A stretch of DNA of 64,000 nt, taken from the NCBI GenBank assembly GCA_942159475.1, contig OW804096.1, positions 45,631,744-45,695,743 on the forward strand, given 5' to 3'. This DNA comes from Sthenelais limicola (Eukaryota > Annelida > Polychaeta > Phyllodocida > Sigalionidae). Made by a program: the position numbers and the translations under genes. The notes under the pieces are model-generated. The model was not told where the DNA came from and did not search any database. It saw only the letters and a program-made list of their open reading frames with translations. This document shows positions 25,061-38,959 of the stretch, in pieces; positions within the stretch are counted from its first letter, which is position 1; every line of letters starts with the position of its first letter.

Positions 25061-25066
25061 AATAAA
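25061..25066 (+). terminator. STEEP1 polyadenylation signal
   Basis: AATAAA lies 82 nt after the TAG stop at 24977-24979, in the expected position for a short 3' untranslated region. Cleavage would fall around 25.08 kb. Confidence 0.75.
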
Positions 25067-26279
25067 ATATATTAAGAAATTTGTAATATGAGCTATCGTT
25101 TAATTGATATGATAATATGTGTGCTTTGATCCGTCTAAACTATTTGGGAAAGCTACCCAACCCGAATTCCAACCACCGTTTCTCTGACTTTCCAGTTTAG
25201 ATGTTCAGATAGGGGCCTTATATCGCAAATTTTACTGTGCTCCCCACACATTCGGATGTGAATACCAATATATTACGGAATTATTCAGTTTTTAAATACT
25301 AGGCACCAGCGCGGATAGTTTGATGCATATTGTATCGTGATGGATAATGCAGTGTCGTGTGCGTGGTTACAGACTGTCAGTGCTTCCACCTGTCGGAGAG
25401 GTGACGCCTATTCTATTGCATATATTCCTCGTTGCTATGCGCTCCCATGAACCTCCCTTCCCGTGTGGAAAAACCTACATACAGCGGGGCGAGGCAACAC
25501 AGACGGGTTCGCACCTGTCCAAGAAATTAAATATTTTGCCCCCCCCCCCCCCCCCCCATATCACACACACACTTTCCCAATAAAAACTAACTCTAAAGAG
25601 ACAGGACTTCCAAATCAAACATATAAAATCCCATTGTGGACCATGCATGGATCTACACAAAAACAATACATGAATTTTAATCTTGTGTGTCTTCGGCAAC
25701 GAAAGTACCGTCGATGTCTATTTGACTGAGGTCGTCGAGGATCTATATTCCAGTGGAGAATTGTAATCTGTACTCTTCATATATATGTTCCTAATTATTG
25801 ATTACTGCTCGAAAACTACCAGATTAGTTTATTCTTAACACCTGTAGGCCTATATTTGTTTTTTCAGCTGCCTTAAAGGTATTGGAAATACTCAAATATA
25901 TCCAATAATAAAGGTATTGGGAATACTATGATATCAAACCACATGGTATTTATCTGACGTGCATCTCTTACGTAATATGACGCGAATCTCTTTTAAACGT
26001 ATTTTCCGTAGGCCTACCCGAGGTTGAGGGTTTCGGCGAAATATGAGCCTACCGATTGCGTTCTAAAGGGTCACAATAAATCATTTTAAATGCAAAAGTG
26101 TAACAAATCCCATGGTGTATTTGTAGGGGGGGATTAGTTAACCGATTTGGTATAATCTTATATTAGCTATGTAGTTTGGTATAAACAGGGAAGTATAGTT
26201 TGCATTTTAGCTCCCCGCTTCGACATTCACTTGTGCTTCACCTGCCTCATCAGAGCAATGGGCGAATGCTTTCATTTAG

Positions 26280-26298
26280 CTCACTAGGTGGCAGCACC
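26280..26298 (+). promoter_or_regulatory. Candidate CTCF-type motif, forward
   Basis: CTCACTAGGTGGCAGCACC fits the CTCF core CCASYAGRTGGCAGC with one or two differences. It lies 1.3 kb downstream of STEEP1, at the edge of the gene-free region. Sequence match only. Confidence 0.4.
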
Positions 26299-27903
26299 TA
26301 CCTATTATTCCGTCCAAGGTCTCATGGTCATCATCTGGATCGTGTTTCCCTTGAACCCAAGTCGACCATCCATTCTAAAATAGCACAAAGGAGGGATCAG
26401 TTTTCGCATACAGGGAATAATTGCAGTGTGCTTGCAAAATCTCTACCTTGCTTGCTAGTGAAGATGAAAGGACAGCGTTATTCAGCTTTATTCAATTGAA
26501 AAAGTAAGGATAACTGAAACCACCCTGAAAAGGTTATTCAGGTAACTCCACAGTTGGTTTAAGGAACTATTTTGATCTATTTGTAAACTGTCTGTTATGT
26601 ATGCTGCCTTTCTACTCCATATTACTACTACATACATTGATTGACTTTATAAGTAAGGATAATTCATTCCAACCTTCAATAAGCATCGCAACGAGCCACT
26701 TTATATAAACGCCTCTATAACCAATATCCCCGACCACTAGGCCCTATAGTTGTAATCATGCTTTGAAAATGATCTTGAACTTATGGAAGAATAATAACAC
26801 TAACTCGTATATATTGCATAGGTATTTTGCCACAATATAACAACTATAGACTGACATTTTATCAAGGGAAATAGATAATGCTAGGAAGGCCAATCCGGAG
26901 ATCACTTCTCATGGACTGGTGTTATGTACATTTACTTATTCATTGCTATTACAAATCTGAGTCGGTCGAATTTCCATCCATTTTAAAGATGTTATTGCCT
27001 TGTGAGCTGTGTGTTACACATCCCAAATATTTTACATTTGCTGGTTATTTCACAAGTGGGTATTCAAGAAAAACACGGTCAAAAAGGAAAGAACTACCTA
27101 TTTGGACAGAAGTGAGAGCATTGTATACACTTAATTAAGCACGAGCACCAATCTTTATTTGACCTAGACAAGTACAATGTGTTACTGGAAGGTGTGAGAG
27201 CATAGAAAAAGAAAATAAAGGCAGCGGTTATGCATGGATGGTCAATTAAACTCTTGGAGCACCCTAATTGCTTTACTGGATATCGCGCCCTCGTAGCTCC
27301 TCGTAGGACGAAGTAAATCTCACCGACATCACAATACATTCCCGTCTTATCACATATGTTTTGCTTACAACGTCGCTGTGTATGAAATCACATTTAATAT
27401 CTATACATACATGTGACTCCCTGCATGAATAATATCTTTAAAAAGCCAACATTGTGTTGATCCACGGAGAGTGTATCAGACTCCATTGTAACATTTTCTT
27501 CCGAGAAATCATAATGATACGGTACCGGTAACATGAACGTGTATTCTAGATAAAAGAAATATTGTAATCGTGACCAGTTTTTCAAGGTCTAGCCAACGAT
27601 CCAATTGCTATATTATCGTTGGTTGGTCTAACCTATTATTTAGCATTAAGTCCACGTCCATGTGAAGCGCTTTCCCTTTCAGGAAAAGGCAGTGTATCCC
27701 GGAACAAACCCGCCCAGCGCCCCTTTGAAGGGCCAGTGAGACAAGAACGCCAACGCCCAACGTGGAGACGGCGCACCAACCGATATTGTGGCCCTCGATT
27801 AATGTTCACAGCAGTTTATATATCTGAGAAAGTCTGGTAATTAATTATTTCCCCAATGAGATATACCAAATCAGCGGCGGAGTCAAGAGTAAGGGTTATT
27901 GCC

Positions 27904-27934
<31 letters not shown>

Positions 27935-30090
27935 CGGAAAATTGAAAAACCACTTCGTATTATCCAGGAAATTAGGCCTAGCTTCAAGTTCTGGATCTAG
28001 ACTTAGTTCTAAAATTACTTTTACCGGTTTTTAGTTCCCCGTCCCCCCCCCCTCCCCTCCCCCTCCTAATAGCTTACTAGACAGATACCAGGGACACTTG
28101 CGCCACTCTCATGTCCCCTCTAACCTTTTAATAGTGTGATATGATCCCTCTCGACCCCCCCCCCCCCCCCCCCGCCCCAACGCTTAAGTCTTCAATTTTC
28201 TACCGTTTTATTTGTGATAATTTTATACCCCCTGGATATAACCAAGTAACATAGGCATACATATTTATGATTTGTATATAACTATCATTGTCAGATCTAT
28301 CATTTTTTATATCTGAATATTGATTAACATCTAAAAATAATTCGATAATGTTGATATATCATTTTGCTTCCCTACCTTAGATGACTAAATCTCCATCACA
28401 ATTGTGTACATTCTTGTTGATTTTAAGCTACATCACCCTTTTAATGTACTACAAATAATTCACAAGGATTAATTATGACGATAAAAATCAGGGCAACCCA
28501 CGCCAAATCTTCTTCAATATTGAAAATCCTTACCAACTAAATTTTGAATTTGCATTCATTTGCTTTATCTTCTCCGATTATAGAATACAATTAAATCAAT
28601 ATTTCACCCTCCTATATTATACTGTGTCTTATCATACTTTGTCTTATCAGAAAACCAGGGACACTTTTTATAGATATTACTTATGTCCCTGCGGTACTTG
28701 AAAATACTCCAATACTTCTAAATATCTTTAATTTCTAATGAGGTATTCTTTATCGCTAGTTTCAATGTATAATGTCCTTGGCAGACGAAGGGCATTAAGG
28801 GCACCCAATACTCCTAAACATAGGAAAATAAAAGAACCTCTGAAAAAACTGACCCTGTGGTCGTTTCTGTCGTTCTGTCCATTCCTCACCACATCTTATA
28901 CGGTGATTACAATTTATGTTGAGTATATTATGGACATACATGCCACCAACTACTATGGAAATGGGGGTCTGTCTCAGGCGAAATGACCATTTTCACCCGC
29001 GTTTGTTACTTTTTACAACCAGTGATTGGGGCGACAATGATCTTTTATCAAAATCCCTATTAGCATTTTACATTCACTTCTCCTTAAATCCACTGCAAGG
29101 TTAGAACACATATTCTATAAGACTTACAAATAAATTAAATAAGAATATACACCCTACCCACAAAACATCAACTACCGGTAAACATGTACCGTAATTTTTT
29201 TTATTTTTTTTTATTACTGAAGGCCGTACATGGTTTAAACTGATATACCTTAAGGGAACGGACAAAGACATGTCTAACCGTGGATAGACAGCATTCTTTA
29301 AACTAATAAGCTCTAATAATGGACGCTGTCTTAAGGGCTATTATTGGATCATCATTAAAGATGGTGTATGATATCCAGTCATCCGTTACCATGGCAACAA
29401 CGCATACAACCTTTACCCTAGGCCCTGGCGAGGTCAGTCTCAAAGATAATCAGTTGGGCATAATGATGTCTCTCTCTATAAGTCCTACAGTCATTATACA
29501 GTGATTAAAGTCCTCTGAACCTTTGTCCTTGGCGGCTTAGAAGAGACGGAAATATGCTTGTAATTATATCAAATGGTTTTCTTCAGCGGATGTGAAGAAA
29601 TCAGTTGGTAACGATCTGTTCAAAATAAGGGTCCCTATTACTGAGCGGTTCCAAGATCAGACATTGTTCGTTTATATCCTTGGAATGTCTATAAATATGA
29701 CTTTTCAATACAAATACAAACGCACATTTTATTCCCACTTACCAGACCAAATCTTTTAGATATTTTGCTTTTTGATACATCACAAATGGCTCGTACATGA
29801 CGGTCTCATCTCATTCTGCGAAGAATCCCTATTATTGTTTAATATCACATTTGGTTATTAACAAAAAGCTTTTCTTTGATCAACTTCTAGTGACAACCTT
29901 TCAAACCTTGAGGTAATTGGCCGCATACGGTAATGAGTATAAACATGCAGAAAAGAGCATTTGCAATAAATATCATGTAGTACAGTACGGTATCCATACT
30001 TATATATATATATGGTGATGATTATAGTATGTATTTGACATGTCTATGATTTCTTGAAACGAATGAAAGCGCGGTTTCTACTAAATGCAG

Positions 30091-30106
30091 TGCCCCCTTG
30101 TGTCCA
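30091..30106 (-). promoter_or_regulatory. Candidate CTCF-type motif, reverse
   Basis: On the minus strand the site reads approximately GACACAAGGGGGCACT, a fair match to the CTCF core. Sequence match only. Confidence 0.25.
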
Positions 30107-33100
30107 AATCCCTTCTGTGGCAGAGGGAATTATTGTTCCCTGCAAAGCGAGGAAAAACTTTCAAATAAGTCAATCCCTCTCCCTGTAGGCAAGGAATTAA
30201 GAATTCATTTCTTCCACTCCCCTTTTCCTTTAATAAATGAACATTATCATTTTATCTTATCAGTGACAGTAGTTCTGAGGATCAAATGCCTTTCTCTTTT
30301 ATCTTGGAATCGGTGTAAGAGGCTCTTGTCGGCAGAAATCCATAGCAAATCGTTCCATGACCGCCGGCTGTTCAGTGATGAGTGGTCTTAGGAGGAATTC
30401 GCTAACTTTTGTTCCTCCACTTGCAAAGAATGCCTGCGGCCAGCCCTGGTCTCTGGAAATGTGGACACAGAGAGGCAGAGCAGGCTGATCAATGAATTGG
30501 CAGAGGGTTTTTCGACTATGGCTGGTGGGGGACTTCGCAGAGGTAGACAGTTTGCATTGTAGGCTACCCCCGATCCCAAGCAGGGGATCTGTGAGACCCG
30601 ATTTGCATTCGTTTGTAGTTGCCCACAAGAAACAAATGGCTTACGTCAGAAACGTGGAAGGCCAACTCCTATATTACTATTGATGGGCCAACTTACTCTC
30701 TCCAACTTTGAACTCCGCCGGGAGAAACAACTTTGGCGAACAATGCTGCTGCACGGGATATCCTTTGCATGTCGGACAAAGTTAATATCTCCGACTCAAC
30801 GTTGCTCACCTTAATGGAAACTTTCAGTGAAGATTTCGAATAAAGTGGCGATTAATTTCTGCCAAAGAATACTGATGTACACAATATGCATAACTGGTAT
30901 ATACCTACATAACATATACTTTTTAACAAGCAAAACTGTCTCGCTTGTTCCACTTAATAACCAAAATCAAAGTACATAATTATGCATATAGATCTATATA
31001 AAGTAGGTCATGGCATCCCTGTGCTTTATGGCGTAGATATAATTTAGTATCCTGCATGTGTTTTAAAAGTTCTACAAGTTTTACGTTTTTGTCAGTAACT
31101 GAAACAAACAGCACATGGGGTTCAATAATGCGGACAGAGCTAAAACGTGATCATAATGATTCTGGGTAAGCTGAAATTGGTACATATATATGCTTTAATT
31201 GGACCCTCATAGAAGCGAGATACTGGTGCACGATGCATGATTTTCTGCTCACCAAACAAAATAAGTTTTCTCCTCGAGGGTTGGTCAGTCTCGTTATCCC
31301 AATACCCACAAGCAGGAGAGAGACGCGCTTGTATATTCGGTCCGTTCGACTTGACCATTCACTGACCATCATTGGCATCCCGCTGCTTAGCACTTCTAGG
31401 AAGGGCTTTGGTTCCACAGGGCAACATTGGACACATTCATGGAATCAATTGATTTATGCAAAGTGAGCTAGATGAATTTACGTCGCTCAATCCCGAGAGC
31501 AGCATCGAGTTAGTCCAGCTTTTGACAACTTGCTGGTACAAGGCAGCCCCTAGCGGGAGGCTAGCGCATGATATGCAAATACGATAGAGCTGAAGCATCC
31601 CCACCGGAAACAGCCCCATGGAAGGGGATTCTCCCGTTCTCTTGCCTCACGGAACACCATGATTTGGCCCATTTGTCACTTGATGAATGGAATTTAGGAA
31701 AGTAAATATAATTACCATTGGGAGAATTGGATAATCTCCACTGCTCATTGGTTTATCTTAGGTATTTACATACAAAAATGTTGAAATCACCTGACACGTC
31801 TTTGATGACAATAGACTATTTTTACTAAAGTTTTTTCGTACCTCGTAGGCTAAACACGTATAGCCAGCTGGTATTAAAGAAGTTTTGCTTGTCTACTTCG
31901 AGGGAAATCGATTATAGTTAATTACAAATGTGTCGTCGGGTTTTCAAGTATAAGTAAATTACATCTGCATGTTAAAAATGTATGTTTTCCTTGATCATAT
32001 TCTTATCACAGGGACTTGTTTTTCCACCTCCTCCTACCCCCACGTTCACCCTTCAACATCTATGCACCTTCCCCCTTTTTACACAATCGAATCCGTCCAG
32101 TCATCGCCGGAAACATGCGCTTCGATTCCTCCTATAGGAAAACCAACCGCTGTTGGAAAGAAGATCCTATCATGAACCCAGTCAAGTAAAATTAATTCCA
32201 AAATCCATGCTATAATAAAATATTCATGGAGCAAGCCGGGTCCACTTCAGAATACCCCCTCACACGTGCATTACTTCTCACGTTGTTTTTTCAGTCGTCA
32301 ATAATAGCAGAATAAAGGCTGGCGAAGTAGTTTTTCACCAGCGGCGACTATTTGAGGTGTCGAACGGTTTGAGCTCTACGCCGGAAGCGCCATACTAGCG
32401 TTCTCCCTGATCGCTTTAATTCAAAGCCACTCACGAACCAATTAGCCGAAGCCACTTCTCCAGGGTGGCTGTATTCTCCTTGGCGCATGATATTCTCCTC
32501 GAAATATTGAAAAACTGTATTTTCCGCCCGGTGGTTTTGGGAAGAGGTGGGACACGAGGGTGGGTGGTAATTGGGGATATAGCCTTGATCAGGAAGACGA
32601 GAGAGAGTGCTCGAATGTTAGGCATGATCGCCGCTCTGATCGTCTGCCTCAAAAGCAACCAATCAGCCGAGTACTCATAGAAGCAGGGAGCATGAATAAA
32701 ATCTTGCGCACCCTAAAGAAATAGGATTGAAAAGGGAGGGGAAAGGAAGTCCTTACCTCATGCTTAAATTACGATTTTATTGATTTGATTGCAATAAGAA
32801 GAGGCGGCTATTATCGGAGGCATAAAAAGAGGAGGAGTTTCATTAAATGGACACGATCCTAGCCCGCTATGTGATTGGTTGTTGGAAGGTGGTTCAATTG
32901 TTCGCGATAGAGGACGCATAGTTTGCTCCCCATGCAGGACTCTACTATTTAAGTATAACAATGGATGGATGTGGACTTATATTCACACATTTCACATCTG
33001 CATGAGGGGTCAAGGATTTGTAGATGTAAAGACCCATGGCGCGTCCTTCCTGTCATGAATCTACCCCTGCGAATTTAGCCATTTAAGTTCCATTCTCTGG

Positions 33101-33470
33101 TTGTTTCTGTTGAGGCAATACGTTTCAATGAGGTGTTTGAAGTGTGCGCCTGATTAATTAATTGTACACGCAAATTGGTTAATTCTCATGGAAAGCCAAT
33201 ACAGATCATTGGCATGCATGCTACATATTAATATTTAACAAAAAAAATTAAGACCCATCATGTAACGCTGTCCAATATACCTGAGGAAAACGAGCATAAT
33301 ATCATCACGTGACAGTCACCATTATATATTTACCGATTGTAAATGCATGCGTACATTTCTTGAAGTTTGTTTTAAGTTGCAAGCGCTTGCATCTGCATGG
33401 GGTCAAGTCAAGGTCATGGCTCAAAACATGGCGACAGTTTTACCCACTGGCCAACCAGGTTACGTTAAAT

Positions 33471-33503
33471 CAACGAGTTTTAAATGAAGTTTTAAACTCG
33501 TTG
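33471..33503. repeat. Hairpin-forming inverted repeat
   Basis: Arms CAACGAGTTTTAAA and TTTTAAACTCGTTG surround a 5-nt loop, with weaker pairing extending about 8 nt further on each side. It has roughly the size of a short stem-loop RNA, but I do not recognise a known microRNA. Confidence 0.6.
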
Positions 33504-35861
33504 TTTTAAGTTCGTTGGTTAAATGGACATTAGAAATGCAATAAAATCGGCAGTCTTGTGGAATTGCGCAGCATACAGTACTTGAAAATATTTTTTTTTA
33601 AATTATGCAAATTTACTTCCTTGCACGATGAACATGAAACATAATTCTCAACATAATTTGTTTACGTCAAATAGGGCTCACTTCGTGTTATCTTAAAATA
33701 TGTGTATAGGCTATAGCAAGACATGGTTATTTGACCATGAAACTGTTAAGAACTAAATACAAGTAAGAGCCTCCATCGGGCAGGCCCTGGGAAGGGGGAA
33801 AATATTGAATCATAATTCCCTCCCTTGCACCCGCGGCCATTGTCAAAGGCGCCATTCATTCAAAACTTCTGATCCTCTAACGTTCAGAGAAAAATTGCAT
33901 TAGTTCTGGTAGGAACGGTTCCAATGGCATCTTCCCCCCTATATCAACAGGACCCAAGCCACAATCCCCTGAGCGACACGAAGATCTGTCCTGTCATTCA
34001 AACTTTCTAATTACATTGCCTCCTTCCAACACAAAGAATGCATGTCTCGATCTTTATCCCTGATTACCCTGATCTCTCTATATAACATGAATGCCATCAT
34101 GGATCATAGAAACCCACCTCTGGTCTAACGCAATTCATCCAGCCCTACCCCCAACAACATGAGCTTCAACCTCCCTTCTCTCCAAGTTTCAACGCCTGGA
34201 GATAAATCGACCACCCCGCTTCTCCTGTGTCTCCACTGCCTCTTGTTTTCACTCCCCATAACAAGGTTAGTCTCTCTCAATTCTTTTCTTCCTGCAGCGT
34301 CCTAATCGACGCACGGTTTGCAAAATTAATTAGTGGGTGGCAGAATGTAGTCGCTTATTTCATTTGGACTAATTGTGTTAGACAAGAGGCGGGCAATACT
34401 GAGGGAGAGGACACAGTGAGCAGGCACCAGGCCTGTTTAATCTTCCGAATTAGGCCAAAAATGGATAACTTTTTTTCTCGTAATAGAGAATAATATTCCT
34501 ATATGCCGAAGCACCTTCGTATGCGGAGGCGCGCATAGGTTGGAAGCACAGCACCCAATTTCCCACCGACATCCAATCACAGAAAATGGCAATTAATTAA
34601 TCTCATATGGTTGCGCTATTCTATATAAGTCTATTATCACTTAATCTGTTTTGAAAACAAGTATTTAAATGACGCGATACAAGTGGACTTAAAAGTACAA
34701 TGTATGGTTTATATTTGTCTCACATTATGTGAATTTAAACACATTGGGGCCACTTTTTTGGTGATGATACCTCCGAATAAAACTTGACTTGGACAATGAT
34801 TTATCACATGGGATTGTTTCCCGAATGTGAAACGGAAATATCAGTCTGCCTTGCGTCGGAGTATAGCCCTGAAGACTGGGGCTCCGAGCAATGAAACTTT
34901 CTGTGACTCGCGCCATACAGCGAGATTGTGACGTATACGCCATCTGATTCAGCGCATGCCCAAAAAGTGTTGGCCGATAATAGGGTTAGGAGGAAGAATA
35001 GGTCGCATCTGGTTGCTTGGCTGTTTCAGTAGGGGGAGCCTGGGGCATGACAGTGATTCTTCACGACTAACTACATCAGATATGATGAAGCGTATGGGAA
35101 ATGTGAGCGCAGAATTGTGGCGCAGTATAAGTATGAACGCTGGAAAATTTGGAGTATATCCTACAAGTAAAAACAATGCGCATGTAATGTGTGGCTAAAA
35201 TATTATATAATTATATGCTGGGACCAAGAAAACACGACCCAGTTTAGGAAAAGGGTGTAGTTACAGATTGGTTCGAATATTAGGGCCAACTTTACATCTA
35301 ATATAATATAATCATCATTATTACATGTAATAGTATAGCAAGTGGCAACGCAGGAATACATCCACATGGTGGACATGCGTTTTCTGTAATGAATTTAAAT
35401 GTATTTCCGATTTTGTAATACTTTTCTTATAAAAAAGTATATCATTTATATGTAACTTTAAAGAGTTAAAGACCATTACAAAGGGCTACAAATAGAAGAC
35501 TGTATAGTAAACAATAATGTACTCCATCGATGCGCAATAAACTGTGAAACAAACAATATTTTGCTGACCGTCTACTGCACATGTGGTGTCCCACGAGTAT
35601 AGGCCTGTGTCAGACTGAGATTAATCTGGATCGTGATCTTATATAGATTTGTTGCTATGAAGAAAACGGGACCCATCGGACCTACCGCCTATAGTAATCA
35701 GCATTGCCTTCTTTTCCAACTGATAAGAAGAAAGTATAAGTTTGGGGAAGAGAATCGCACTCATCTATATACTTTCTATATCTCCCCATCTACTTACAAG
35801 CGACACGAGGCGCTACAAGCGAGGTGAGTATCAAGTTGATCGCCTCGTTTTCGTCGCCGAT

Positions 35862-35879
35862 TCTGCCCCCTGTTGGCGC
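35862..35879 (-). promoter_or_regulatory. Candidate CTCF-type motif, reverse
   Basis: On the minus strand it reads GCGCCAACAGGGGGCAGA, resembling the CTCF core with one unusual position. Sequence match only. Confidence 0.3.
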
Positions 35880-38800
35880 CCTAGGACACTGGAGGGACTT
35901 CCGGTGGAAGTTTTGCAAGGAATTCCCTGCCGCACATATTTCCATTATCAGGAGAATTTGAGATGATTCATGGGAGGCTGTCGCCCTTGCTCAGACAGTG
36001 AGTTAGCGCTTAAGGACCATGAACAGAAAGAAAGACTTCGTGCTGACGCCATATCATATAGGAGGACGACATGTGCGTAAATGTGCCCATCCTCGCCTCA
36101 TACCGTTTGGTATGGTTTAATATGACTGTTATGTACACTGTAATTGTGATAGTTCTCCTAAACATTCCCTGTTTAACTGGTAAATCCTATCTATCATGAT
36201 TGATAACCCTTACATGCCGTATTTCATCTTCTGGCATCTATCTATTACTGAAATTTGCAATTAAAACTGATACTTAATTCATCCCACCCAAAAAAGATTG
36301 ACATGGAAAACAAGATATATATTTTTAATGAAGGGGAACTGCAAATTCTATTTGATATATTTTACTGAATCTTTCTTAGATAAATTAACGAAAGTTTCTA
36401 TTTTAAATCTGAAATTTTCTTGAACTCGATATAGGCCCTCCGATGACGTTAGACTTAGATTGCATAAAATTAATGGTTCAATTCGAAAAATTAAAGAATG
36501 ACCATATACAACTCAACAGTTTTCTTTCGTTCTGCTATTTAGTAACTTTGTATATATACGAATATAACTGACGTTATCAGTAATGCAAAACATTGCTGTC
36601 GTAATAATAGAAAGTTAGAAGGAATGATTGCAATAAAATACAATGTTTCATCGGAGTCCAGGCCACCCGGAGGCCACCCCATAAGCAATGGCCAGGAGAG
36701 GTTAGGGGTTGAGAGAGTGGTCACATGGGACGCTTGTCAGTAATCTCCGACCCACCCATGAAACTTTACCAAGTGCGTCCGGAGTCACCTTGATCATTTG
36801 TCTTTGGGCGATATTCGGGAGGGACGCAATAGAGGCGCGACCTCTGACTGCTCTCCGCGATGCAGACGCCGCAGACGTCGATCCCCCATCGCCGTGTGCG
36901 ATCTCTTTATGAATGCAGGTCCTGCGATCTGCTCGAAACAACCAGATCTCTTGTTGTGATATCCCGTCACAAGAGGACCTTATGGGATTATTGTGAACCA
37001 CTTGACAGTGTCCAGTCCGTTAAATTGATGTGAGGAGGGTGTCTGGTTTCCTCCCACCCAATCGCAGATTAGTATTTTGTTCACATTAAATGACAATTGC
37101 TCAGTTGGCTTGAGCCCCAAGCAGATTACCTTTTTCGTCCAGATGTCCTAATCATATAATAACAAAGCGGGACCAATGTTAGGCTTAATCTTCCTATCGA
37201 GAGCAGAACTATTGTTTTACATTGACGTGCGTTTTCTGAATACGTTATTTGTCAAGGGTTGCTTTTTTCTGTGACAATGACTAGCGATTGAAATGCCATC
37301 CCTATAAGATTAACCAAATGTAACTTTGTTTAATCAAGTCTAACATTTGAAACGGTATGTAAATTAAAATGCGTTTTCATTTGCAGAAAACATCACAAGT
37401 ATTTTTCCTCGGTGCTCGACACGTCGGGTGTTTGCGCCGGCAGGAAGAGTGCATCGAAGCAAATGGGAGAAACAATGGTCTGCCGCTTTTATTTCCCAAC
37501 AGCCGCACTTTAAATTGAGTCAACTTCCCCACCACCTCTGTGGGGGCAAATTGATGATAAATGCTGCAGTTGTCAGTGAACAATTTCATTATCGCTGGAA
37601 ATCAATTAAAAGTCATGTTCCTAATTAGGGCCAGTGGTCTTTGGGGAGTCATGCTGTGGTCCAATCCAACCCAACGCTCTTCTTTTCCCCCGCAGCTCGC
37701 GATCGGCACGCGCGCCACAACGCCCGGATGCCCAGTTTGTCTCGAACAATCACCGGTCCTTATCACCACATTTTCTTTAATTGTGACGCTCATTAAGGAA
37801 TCGGGCTTAGTAAGATGTAATGGGCTTCGAGCGCCCGATAAATTAGATCACAGATTTTTACGCCATCCGATTTCCACACACCCACCATCTCCCCACTTCT
37901 TAAACCGATCGTGGTGGCGACGTACCAAGAGATGTACATAAAATCTGCCTAAGCTGATCACGACCACAGACTGGCTCAGTGTTCACACTTTCTCTAAAGC
38001 CACACCAGTTGGCCGATGAATGTCTTAATACTCTTATTACAACTTTGAAGGGTGAAAAACGATTAGGGTCCGAAGAGAATGGCCTCGAATAGAGTGAGGT
38101 AATATAATGTGTGTATATAATACGATATATCACTTATTATATGTTCATATTATAATTAGTAAATATGTCAAGTGAAACGAAATATTGCCACTAGAGACAC
38201 CTCACGGACTGGGTTACTAACGGCCCACGGTCGATGGGTGTCTACCTAAATGCTTGGCTTGGCTGTTTGCATATATATTTATTTACTCATCCTCTTTCTT
38301 TGAGGCTAATGGAAAAACAGAACAAACATGTAAGATTAATATTACTTGTTACAACTATCGAATACTCAATTAGGATAATCCTGATCTCATATAAAAGACA
38401 ACCGGAGACAACCGGAGATCTCATAAAGTATCGATGCAATAAAGCCAGGCTCCACCAGACCGCATGTTTATTGCGGCTAAAAATGCTGTTTTATAGTTAT
38501 TGTCACATATTAATTATTATAAAGAACCTATATTGTACAAGTTAGCCTAACAAGCCGGCTGCATTTGGCATTATATTCGCACTGTCGATTGAAACCTCAA
38601 CGAGCGCAGAGAGGAAAAAACGTCAGTGGAGTCGAGCCTTTTCATCACATGGATTTAAATAGCGGTGATGTATTCTGTTATACTTATTAATTCCTGTGAG
38701 ACAGTAACCTAGACTCGTATGTCACAAGACGAGTGGTGAACTTTGGTAGCAATTCTTGCTAGTTCGAGGAAACAATCTTCACATTATTTTCTTCATACTA

Positions 38801-38898
38801 AGAAAGCACCTTTATGCAGGCAAGTGCGGGATTTGAAAAGTTAAGAACGTGGGAAGTTTGCTATGACATCTTAAGCAGGCCGAGTTAAAAAAGTGTTT

Positions 38899-38918
38899 TG
38901 AAATTGGCCAATACACCC
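38899..38918 (+). repeat. Exact 20-bp direct repeat, left copy
   Basis: This 20-mer (TGAAATTGGC... ending ACACCC) recurs exactly at 42394-42413, about 3.5 kb away, in the same orientation. Between the two lie an LTR-like segment and the 39469-41952 element. Confidence 0.85.
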
Positions 38919-38959
38919 TTATTCATTAAAAATGTTGCCACCTCAGGCATGGATTGTTG

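Larger units (their letters stand above)
25067..38898. other. Gene-free region with probable regulatory islands
   Basis: No gene is supported. Poly-C tracts occur at 25539-25557, 27902-27920 and 28155-28173. AT-rich stretches alternate with compositionally balanced islands near 30.09-30.72, 31.36-31.68, 32.39-32.96, 33.78-34.60, 36.65-37.06 and 37.38-37.93 kb. Open frames there overlap on both strands without splice sites, domains or a consistent frame, which argues against coding. TAATTA and CAATTA cores are frequent, as in developmental enhancers (inference). Confidence 0.45.

Noticed and set aside
37561..37941. 126-codon open frame
   Set aside because: Lies in a balanced island where several frames on both strands are open. 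No domain or plausible splice sites.
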